This document shows positions 42,586 to 48,733 of a DNA stretch of 48,733 nucleotides, piece after piece. Numbering within the stretch: the first letter of the stretch is position 1; each line of letters opens with the position of its first letter. Source of the stretch: Anaerobranca californiensis DSM 14826 (GTDB lineage: Bacteria; Bacillota; Proteinivoracia; Proteinivoracales; Proteinivoracaceae); NCBI RefSeq assembly GCF_900142275.1, contig NZ_FRAI01000018.1, positions 1 through 48,733 on the forward strand. The letters are read 5' to 3'. The notes beneath the pieces are model-generated. The model worked only from the letters and a program-made list of their open reading frames with translations, was not told the DNA's origin and ran no database searches. Position numbers and translations under genes: made by a program.

Positions 42586-43317
42586 TTAACTTCTATGCCA
42601 AACTTTAACCATACCAAATCCATTGTTATTTCTTTCTCCAAAACCACAGGAGTATCCCACCCGTATGAGGTCTGGGCTCCCCTTTACCACAAAGGGAACC
42701 ATATATCCTAACACTTTAACACCGTTATAATCTATTAATCTACTAGTCCGCTTTTTATTTTCTAGATAGTTTTTATCAAAAATAATTTCTAACCTTTCGT
42801 TTTTGGGGAAAGAATTATATAAATAATAATATTTTTGTACTAGGTCATACCTTAAGTTCTCCACAAAACATTTATTTTCAATTCTACAGTAAAGCTCCCT
42901 TTTTGCTCCCCTTCCCATAGAGGAAATGGTAATAGGGGACATACAAGTAAACTCCATGTCATTGGTAAACTCCGGATCATCTAATATCCTCACTTGTTTG
43001 AATTCAAACTCCCCTTGCCCCATTGGGTAACAACCCATTTTTGTTAAACCCTTCACAAGCCCATCTATAAAAAAAGGATTTGGTGATGATACATACCAAT
43101 GGACTTCTTCTCCTAAATTAACTATTTTATCCCCACTTATTTCATAGTGGGAAAAATATAGTTGGGAAAAGGTATAATATTTAAAAGGTTTACCTTTGTG
43201 AAACATGGCACTTTTGTTGTCAAAAAGGGATTCCATAATTAGTCTTGATAAATTATGATTATAGTTAAAATCTATTTTGGCACCTTTATCACAATTAAAG
43301 GTCACTTCTATTCGCAT
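42586..43317 (-). CDS. cas6: CRISPR-associated endoribonuclease Cas6
   Basis: 243 residues of a Cas6 pre-crRNA endonuclease. The double ferredoxin-like pattern ends in the diagnostic glycine-rich loop, CGFGERNNNGFGMV, near residues 224-238. The N-terminal half has an H-rich region (MFHKGK about residue 38) that could supply the catalytic His, though this is not certain. No other cas gene and no repeat array lie within the window. It follows sfsA by 75 bases, with GGGAGGATT as ribosome site. It may serve an array elsewhere. Confidence 0.88.
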   Translation of the reverse strand: MRIEVTFNCDKGAKIDFNYNHNLSRLIMESLFDNKSAMFHKGKPFKYYTFSQLYFSHYEISGDKIVNLGEEVHWYVSSPNPFFIDGLVKGLTKMGCYPMGQGEFEFKQVRILDDPEFTNDMEFTCMSPITISSMGRGAKRELYCRIENKCFVENLRYDLVQKYYYLYNSFPKNERLEIIFDKNYLENKKRTSRLIDYNGVKVLGYMVPFVVKGSPDLIRVGYSCGFGERNNNGFGMVKVWHRS

Positions 43318-43392
43318 TTTGGAATCCTCCCATCAAAGATATTTCCCCCAACGGTGTTATAGTACAAACTTATTTTAATTATAATATTCTAT

Positions 43393-44103
43393 TTAAACTA
43401 ATGCAATAGGAATAACTTTATCTAAAGAGATTTTATCCCTTGTTATTAAACAGCTATAACAATAGGCCTTTACTCCACTTTCCACAGCTTTAATAAAACT
43501 TTGGGTAAAATCTAGATCCCTTTCTTTGTTTGGGGAAAAAAAGGAAGGGTCATTTCTCTGTACCATAAATACTACACTACCTCGGTACCCTTCTTTAACA
43601 GCTTCTATTAGTTCTTCTAAATGCCTAGTACCTCTAGTGGAAGGTGCGTCGGGAAATTTAGCAATACCATCCTCTACTAAAGTTACAGACTTTACTTCTA
43701 TAAAACCAGGACATCCCATTTTATCCACTACAAAAAAATCAAACCTACTATTCTTATATTTAACTTCCCGCTCAATTCTCTGAAATTGTTCGAATTCCTT
43801 TAAAGAATTGTTTAATAAAAGTTTTTCCATAAAGTTATTTGGTAAGTGGGAATCTAAACAAACCCAAACCCCCTCTTGGGATTTTACATGCAATAGATCA
43901 AAGTTTGTTTTCCTTTTGCCATTGGAACCTTTAACTCTAAGATAGATATCGGCTCCCGGCAATAATAGCTCTTTAAGCCTTCCCGATGTTGGGACATGGA
44001 CAAGTTGTTCTTTTCCATCTATTAAAGCTTTAGCTACAAAACGATTTAATCTTTCAATAAATTTCCCTTCTACAACCTTTTCTGTAATCTCAATATACTT
44101 CAA
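43393..44103 (-). CDS. sfsA: SfsA family DNA/RNA nuclease
   Basis: 236 residues of SfsA. The characteristic C-terminal half has FIEVKSVTLVEDGIAKFPDA, then PSTRGTRHLEELI and SVVFMVQR. The N-terminal OB-like part has VHVPTSGRLKELLLPGADIY. SfsA was first named for sugar fermentation stimulation and later described as a nuclease. It starts at TTG 44103 after GGAGATGATAA, four bases after the MerT-like gene ends. Confidence 0.95.
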   Translation of the reverse strand: MKYIEITEKVVEGKFIERLNRFVAKALIDGKEQLVHVPTSGRLKELLLPGADIYLRVKGSNGKRKTNFDLLHVKSQEGVWVCLDSHLPNNFMEKLLLNNSLKEFEQFQRIEREVKYKNSRFDFFVVDKMGCPGFIEVKSVTLVEDGIAKFPDAPSTRGTRHLEELIEAVKEGYRGSVVFMVQRNDPSFFSPNKERDLDFTQSFIKAVESGVKAYCYSCLITRDKISLDKVIPIALV

Positions 44104-44107
44104 ATTA

Positions 44108-44410
44108 TCATCTCCTAATAATAGAATAAAGGGCTGGAGCTAGTAAAAATATCAAAATCAAGATCATAGTTATTAAGAAAAAAATTTCAAATCCTTTATT
44201 CTTTACCCCCTTTTTTTCATAGCTGCTATAAGAAAGGTATAACAGTAAAGCTGAAATGATTATAAAAACAGGTCGGTAAGGTGTTAAATATGAAGCGAAA
44301 ACTGCTAATCCACTGGCCCCCAGGGATATAAAAATGATTGGCCCCATTCAACAAATTAAAGCAAAAAATGAACTAAATACCGATAATATACTCATCAACT
44401 TTTCTTTCAT
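44108..44410 (-). CDS. MerT-like membrane protein with in-frame UGA, putative selenoprotein
   Basis: The frame from ATG 44410 runs 20 codons, meets TGA at 44350-44348 and continues another 79 codons to 44108. A strong AGGAGG stands ten bases before this ATG, while the ATG right after the UGA has no ribosome site. Read with Sec (U), the peptide contains LIC-U-MGPIIFISLGASG and LTPYRPVFIIISALLLYLSY. This is the MerT mercuric-ion transport pattern of CC-x-GP in helix 1 and PYRP before helix 2. The UGA replaces the second Cys of the CC pair. About 100 residues and three membrane helices. A SECIS-like hairpin follows at 44308-44327. The later cytoplasmic Cys pair of MerT is absent. First gene of an operon with sfsA and cas6. 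Without Sec decoding it is truncated. Confidence 0.75.
44308..44327 (-). promoter_or_regulatory. Putative bacterial SECIS element
   Basis: On the minus strand ATCC-CTGG, loop GGG, CCAG-U-GGAT: eight base pairs with one bulged U. The loop starts with G, 28 bases after the UGA, inside the spacing usual for bacterial SECIS elements. The three-base loop is at the small end of what is known. Confidence 0.45.
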
Positions 44411-44441
44411 AAAATTAAAACCTCCTAAATAACCGTTATTT

Positions 44442-44470
44442 TTGACATTATCCCTTTAATAATTTATATT
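44442..44470 (+). promoter_or_regulatory. Promoter of the ABC-F gene
   Basis: TTGACA (44442-44447), 17 bases, TATATT (44465-44470) on the plus strand, 34 bases before the start at 44505. Confidence 0.7.
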
Positions 44471-44504
44471 ATAAAGAGATATTATGGTTTTTGGGGGAAT
44501 AAAA

Positions 44505-46406
44505 ATGATAATTTTACAATGTAATGATATTGATAAATACTATAATGGTGAACCTATATTTCAAAATGTTTCTTTACAAATCAAAGCCGGTGAAAAGGTC
44601 GCTTTAGTTGGAAACAATGGTAGTGGAAAAACCACCCTTTTTAATATTTTAAATGGTACCTTAGATTACGATAAAGGTCAAGTTATTTTAAATAAAGGGG
44701 TAAATATAGGGTTCCAGAGGCAAGATGGTGATTTAAACCCTGACAATACTCCCGTTTCTGAGTTAACCGGTGTCTTTCAATATCTTTTAGAAATGGAAGA
44801 AGAAATCCGCAATTTAGAGCAGGAAATGGCTTCTTTGAAGGGTGAGGAGTTAGAAAAAATCCTTAATAGATATAGCCTTCTAACAGAAGAATTTGCAGAA
44901 AAAGGGGGCTACCGCTATAAAAGTGATGTCTATGGAGTTTTGCGGGGCTTAGGGTTCACAGATGAACAATTTTCCCAGAAAATAGCAACATTTAGTGGTG
45001 GTGAACAATCCCGTTTATCTTTAGGAAAACTGTTATTATCTAAGCCAGACCTACTATTCCTCGATGAGCCCACCAATCACCTGGATATAGAAGGTGTTAA
45101 GTGGCTAGAAAGTTTTCTTAAGGACTATAAAGGTGCCGTTTTTGTCATTTCCCACGACCGCCAGTTCCTTGACCATTTTGTTACTAAAATCTACGAACTG
45201 GAAAATGGCAGTTTAAAGGTATTTCATGGCAACTATAGTTTTTATGCAGCAGAAAAGAAAAAACTCAGGGAAAAATTACTGAAAGATTATCAAAAACAAC
45301 AAGAATATATTGAGAAAACCCAAGATTTTATCCGCCGGAATATAGCTGGACAGAAGACTAAACAAGCCCAAAGCCGGAGAAAGGCTTTGGAAAAACTAGA
45401 AATAATTGAAGTTAACGGAGAAGATAGAAGGGCTAATTTCCAATTTCAATTAGATAGCCAAAGTGGCCGGTTTGTTTTAACGATAAAGGATTTATTCCAT
45501 TGTTATGGTGATCATCCAGTTTTAAAGGGAGTCTCTTTTATAATAGAGCGGGGTGAGAAGGTAGGTTTAGTTGGCCCTAATGGTTGTGGAAAGTCAACAA
45601 TACTTAAGTTAATCAATGGTGAAATACCTGTCCAAAGGGGTGAAATTATCCTAGGTCACAACGTTTGTTTAGGATATTTTAGCCAACAGCGAAAAGATTT
45701 AAATCCCTCCAATAATTTAATGGAAGAAATATGGGATGTTAAGCCTCAATGGACTGGAGGTTCTGTTCGCTCTTATCTGGCAAAATTTTTGTTTACAGGG
45801 GAAGATGTCTTTAAAAGGGTTGGTGATTTAAGCGGTGGTGAACAAAGTAGACTAGCACTGGCAAAGTTGATTTTAACTAAAAGTAATTTCTTAATCCTTG
45901 ATGAGCCTACTAACCATTTAGATATAGTTTCTAAAGAAGTGCTAGAGGAAGCCCTTTTAGAATATCCCGGTACCATTTTAGTCGTCTCCCATGACAGATA
46001 CTTCTTAAACAAAATTACAAATAAAACATTAGAATTAAAGGCTGGAAAAACCACTACATTTTTAGGTAATTATAACTATTATCTAGAAAAATTAGAACAG
46101 TTGAGGATTGAGGAACAATTTGAGAATAACAAATCAAAGGATAAATCCCCAAAATTAAAGGAAAAAAATTCCGGGAATAAAATTAAGCAATTACAAAAAC
46201 AACTAGAAGAAATTCAACAACAAATTGAAAAGACAGAGGAGCTGATAACTGAATGCGAACAGCTTCTCTGTCAACCTGAAGTTTATTCTAATAGTGAAAA
46301 GAATTTAGAAGTAACTAGAGAATATAATAACCTAAAGGAAAGTTTAGAATTGCTTTATGATAAGTGGGAAGAATTAGAAGGGGAATTATCTAAAGAAAAT
46401 ACGTAA
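44505..46406 (+). CDS. ABC-F family ATPase
   Basis: About 633 residues, two ABC domains in one chain and no membrane segment. Start ATG at 44505 after GGGGG; the ATG at 44484 has none. Walker A motifs GNNGSGKTT (about 36-44) and GPNGCGKST, signature LSGGEQSRLALAKLI (both halves), Walker B LLFLDEPTNHLD. The interdomain linker (about 230-300) is charged and helical, and a coiled-coil C-terminal end starts near 545. ABC-F proteins act on the ribosome E-site in translation or antibiotic protection; here the subfamily is YdiF/Uup-like. Its 3' end overlaps the converging gene by 52 bases. Confidence 0.94.
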   Translation: MIILQCNDIDKYYNGEPIFQNVSLQIKAGEKVALVGNNGSGKTTLFNILNGTLDYDKGQVILNKGVNIGFQRQDGDLNPDNTPVSELTGVFQYLLEMEEEIRNLEQEMASLKGEELEKILNRYSLLTEEFAEKGGYRYKSDVYGVLRGLGFTDEQFSQKIATFSGGEQSRLSLGKLLLSKPDLLFLDEPTNHLDIEGVKWLESFLKDYKGAVFVISHDRQFLDHFVTKIYELENGSLKVFHGNYSFYAAEKKKLREKLLKDYQKQQEYIEKTQDFIRRNIAGQKTKQAQSRRKALEKLEIIEVNGEDRRANFQFQLDSQSGRFVLTIKDLFHCYGDHPVLKGVSFIIERGEKVGLVGPNGCGKSTILKLINGEIPVQRGEIILGHNVCLGYFSQQRKDLNPSNNLMEEIWDVKPQWTGGSVRSYLAKFLFTGEDVFKRVGDLSGGEQSRLALAKLILTKSNFLILDEPTNHLDIVSKEVLEEALLEYPGTILVVSHDRYFLNKITNKTLELKAGKTTTFLGNYNYYLEKLEQLRIEEQFENNKSKDKSPKLKEKNSGNKIKQLQKQLEEIQQQIEKTEELITECEQLLCQPEVYSNSEKNLEVTREYNNLKESLELLYDKWEELEGELSKENT

Positions 46407-48544
46407 AGAATTGGTAATGCTAAAAATATCATTGCAGTGGCGGCAGCGACTATCCCGGAATCATTAAAGAAAAGGGCTGCTAAACTACCTGCTAATATTG
46501 CTTTTATACCCCGATAATAGTGTTTTTCTTTGACAAAGGAAAACTTTTTCGGAGGATAAAAACCAATAATTATGGTACTAACTAATAATACTGCAAAGAT
46601 TCTGCTCCAAATACTAAATCTTATTAACCTCCAATTTGTTGAAAGTTTTCTAATTATAGCTAGTAAGATTTCTTCTAAACGATTGGCATTTTCACCGGAA
46701 AAAATCCTTCCAATATGGGTTTGATCCTGGGAAAGAATATTGATGGTTATCATAGCAGTTAGTGCTAATATAAAAACTGTTCCTAAGGCAAGGAGATACT
46801 TAATCCATCCCTTGCCTTTTTTTATATCCATCAAGGCTACGGCAAAAGTTACAGCTAGAGAAAGGGTTCCTCCAAAGTTTGTTCCCCAAAAAGGTGCCAT
46901 CATGATAAAGGCTATTGCTCCATATATAACATATAGCCATTTTTTCCTTTCAGGTCTTTGTATTAATGGGAAAGTGGCTATTATTGAACTACCGATAATT
47001 ACTCCCATATATTCATTACCTATACCATAAAATCTAGCCCCTGCTATGACGTCATAGCCTAAAATAGATTGTTTTTGTAAAAAACTATTAAACATAGTAT
47101 CTATTAGGATAGCTGTTAAAGTAATTCCACTTAATGTTATGATTCCAGAAATAGGATTTTTTATATATCTCCTAATTAAAATTGCAGTGATGCCACACAA
47201 TAAATAAAAGGTAATTAAATAAAGGACAAGGGGTAATGGGCCAAAAATTGGCATTAAAAGAAATATCAATGGTCCTGCCATAGCCGTTAGAATTAAAGAG
47301 CTAAAATATTCCATTGGGATACTTTGTAATTTTAAGTTTATTAAAAATGCGACAACTATAATTATAGTTATAACTATATAGATTCTAATGGTAATTGGCC
47401 GTTGATTAAAAACGGTATTAATTTGTTTTAAACGGGCGAAAATAAAACTCTGGTGTTCTTTTCTTTCTATTACTTTGATCACTGAACCATAAAAGGTGGA
47501 ATCTTTGATACCATAGTTACTCAGAATACTAGGAGCTAAATCTAAAGTAGTTATTACCCCAGGTCTTTTAGTGGAAGGGGCAGTTAAAATCCCACCCTTT
47601 TTCCCTTTTTGATAATGATAGATTACTGGGATGTTTTCCCCCTCTTCCCGATAACTTAAAGGAGCATTTAAGGTAAGGAGATATAGATGATCTCTGTCTT
47701 CCATAACATTTAGAAGATAGGTAAATAGTATATCCATTTCCTTGATCATTTCTGCCCTTAACTGTTCAAGTCTTTCCCATTGATAAAATCTATAATATTC
47801 ATCTAAACGGTGGGTATCCCCTGTATCAATGACAAAGACATTACCTTTTGGGAGATAGTAGCTTAAATACTCAATAACTTTATCATAATCTGTACTTGAG
47901 CCCCCAGGTATTTTATCGTTTTCTTTCAATATCCTTTCATCTATTACTCCATAATCTACTACTCCATTGCTGTCCATTAAAATTGCTGATGTGTGCCGCT
48001 TAATATCAAAATCATCGGAATTTCCGATAACAACCCTTTTAAGTCCCTGTTCTTTTAAAAGGTCTGCCATTTTCCCCACTTCAACGGTATGGGATAAGTT
48101 GCTATTAATATATTGAATATTGTTAATATAGGGGTTAAAGGTCATTTCTTCCATTAGCCTGAAATTATTAAAGGTATGATAAATCCTTTCTGCATAAATA
48201 TCTTCATATATCTCCCCTTTATTAAAAAAGTAGTTTCCATATGGTGCTAATGCTCTACTTCCAGACCCAATTGTCATAGCTTGATTTTCTGAAGATTTTC
48301 CCCTTGCAGTGGCATTACTTAGAATTGCCCAAGCACTATTTGTCAAGATTTCTTGTATACTCTCACCACCATATTCTAACAGATGCTGAGGTAAAACCCT
48401 ATCTACTACTACTATAAAAGTTCTGTGGGGCTGTCCTTCAGCCTTTGCCTGTTGTCCTATATTGCCCCCGAAAAAGGTTAAAATTATAAGGAGAGTAAAA
48501 AATGTAATTGTCCCTTTGTAAAAAAATCTAAATAACTTTTTCAT
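46355..48544 (-). CDS. Large membrane protein with alkaline-phosphatase-like domain
   Basis: About 729 residues from the ATG at 48544, after TTGGGGGA. Signal peptide or anchor (TITFFTLLIILTFFGG), then an extracytoplasmic domain (about 45-390). Features of the alkaline phosphatase/sulfatase fold are present: VVVDRVLPQHLLEY near the start, ATARGKSSENQAMTIGSG (possible nucleophile Ser/Thr), VFVIDTGDTHRLD, and ITTLDLAPSILSNYGI. The C-terminal half (about 400-720) has about ten membrane helices. Substrate unknown; a role in cell-envelope polymer modification is suggested by the overlapping glycosyltransferase gene. The family is not named with certainty. Confidence 0.65.
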   Translation of the reverse strand: MKKLFRFFYKGTITFFTLLIILTFFGGNIGQQAKAEGQPHRTFIVVVDRVLPQHLLEYGGESIQEILTNSAWAILSNATARGKSSENQAMTIGSGSRALAPYGNYFFNKGEIYEDIYAERIYHTFNNFRLMEEMTFNPYINNIQYINSNLSHTVEVGKMADLLKEQGLKRVVIGNSDDFDIKRHTSAILMDSNGVVDYGVIDERILKENDKIPGGSSTDYDKVIEYLSYYLPKGNVFVIDTGDTHRLDEYYRFYQWERLEQLRAEMIKEMDILFTYLLNVMEDRDHLYLLTLNAPLSYREEGENIPVIYHYQKGKKGGILTAPSTKRPGVITTLDLAPSILSNYGIKDSTFYGSVIKVIERKEHQSFIFARLKQINTVFNQRPITIRIYIVITIIIVVAFLINLKLQSIPMEYFSSLILTAMAGPLIFLLMPIFGPLPLVLYLITFYLLCGITAILIRRYIKNPISGIITLSGITLTAILIDTMFNSFLQKQSILGYDVIAGARFYGIGNEYMGVIIGSSIIATFPLIQRPERKKWLYVIYGAIAFIMMAPFWGTNFGGTLSLAVTFAVALMDIKKGKGWIKYLLALGTVFILALTAMITINILSQDQTHIGRIFSGENANRLEEILLAIIRKLSTNWRLIRFSIWSRIFAVLLVSTIIIGFYPPKKFSFVKEKHYYRGIKAILAGSLAALFFNDSGIVAAATAMIFLALPILYVFSLDNSPSNSSHLS

Positions 48545-48733
48545 AAAAAAATTCCCCCAATAACTTATTATATACACTAATGGTCAATTCCAGCATTTTA
48601 CATATACTAAAATTTTCAACAACCCATTCTCTATTATTTATTCCCAGCTTAGCTAATGGATTGCCCTCATTCCCTGTTTCCTTATTAGATAATACCATAA
48701 TTAAACAATTGGTCAAGGCTTTAATATCTCCTT
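48528..48733 (-). CDS. Glycosyltransferase C-terminus, cut by the window edge
   Basis: The last 68 or so residues of a protein that continues beyond the right edge. KLGINNREWVVENFSICKML and TISVYNKLL match the usual end of family 4 glycosyltransferases (aRe-VeenFsw-k-v-Y-ll). The first complete codon in frame is within the last bases; a TTG at 48716 is not a real start. It ends inside the alkaline-phosphatase-like gene start (17-base overlap), so the two are probably translated together. Confidence 0.75.
   Translation of the reverse strand, partial: GDIKALTNCLIMVLSNKETGNEGNPLAKLGINNREWVVENFSICKMLELTISVYNKLLGEFFYEKVI

Noticed and set aside
42472-43392. CRISPR array near cas6
   Set aside because: The short intergenic stretches on both sides of cas6 contain a terminator and plain AT-rich sequence, with no regularly spaced repeats.

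Overview
The window is about 48.7 kb of low-GC Firmicutes (class Clostridia-like) chromosome from a motile organism that carries spore-germination genes. The evidence is a late flagellar operon with FliW/CsrA, two GerA/GerB/GerC-type germinant receptor loci, a SAM-I (S-box) riboswitch before metK, a THF riboswitch before folT, a DegS/DegU-like pair and strong AGGAGG ribosome sites throughout. The secreted repeat protein resembles modules of thermophilic Clostridia amylopullulanases. An Anaerobranca-like anaerobe would fit, but that is a guess. No rRNA, tRNA or CRISPR array was seen.

Layout. 1-351 is the end of an IS3-family element (orfA with an A6G slippage site) running off the left edge. 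352-2311 is a very AT-rich pair of YheC/YheD-like ATP-grasp/helical genes, the distal one truncated at the IS. 2340-8392 (minus) is the late flagellar operon flgM-flgN-flgK-flgL-fliW-csrA-flaG-fliD-fliT, with a likely sigma-28 promoter before flgM, preceded by comF-yvyF. 9.7-12.7 kb holds an MFS transporter, a polysaccharide deacetylase and the small-gene set DUF1659-DUF2922-YvrJ. 12.8-17 kb holds a membrane GAF-GGDEF diguanylate cyclase, a small GT2-like gene with its ribosome site in a hairpin, and a DegS/DegU-like pair. metK with its S-box follows, divergent from a HAD phosphatase and a TGS-domain GTPase. 20.5-24.4 kb has a secreted Ig-like protein, a rubredoxin-like protein, YedF (selenium metabolism) and a broken repeat surface protein. 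24.6-29.8 kb has a lipid kinase, gerC-gerB-gerA and DUF1893. 30-32.3 kb is a zinc/manganese ABC importer behind a palindromic operator. 32.3-37.3 kb is the second ger locus, whose permease is on the opposite strand. 37.4-42.5 kb holds dapF, a HAD phosphatase, the folate-responsive folT unit, a DHH phosphoesterase and murB. 42.6-44.4 kb is an apparent operon of a MerT-like gene with an in-frame UGA, sfsA and an orphan cas6. The window ends with an ABC-F ATPase, a large alkaline-phosphatase-fold membrane protein and the C-terminus of a glycosyltransferase.

The strongest novel candidate is the MerT-like gene at 44108-44410. A good ribosome site and start lie upstream of an in-frame UGA that falls at the second Cys of the MerT CC-x-GP motif, and a SECIS-like hairpin follows at the right distance. 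YedF elsewhere in the window is consistent with selenium use. Other points of interest are the THF riboswitch controlling folT plus a free-standing domain that normally precedes dihydropteroate synthase, the ATP-grasp pair beside the flagellar filament genes, and a hairpin that sequesters a ribosome site.
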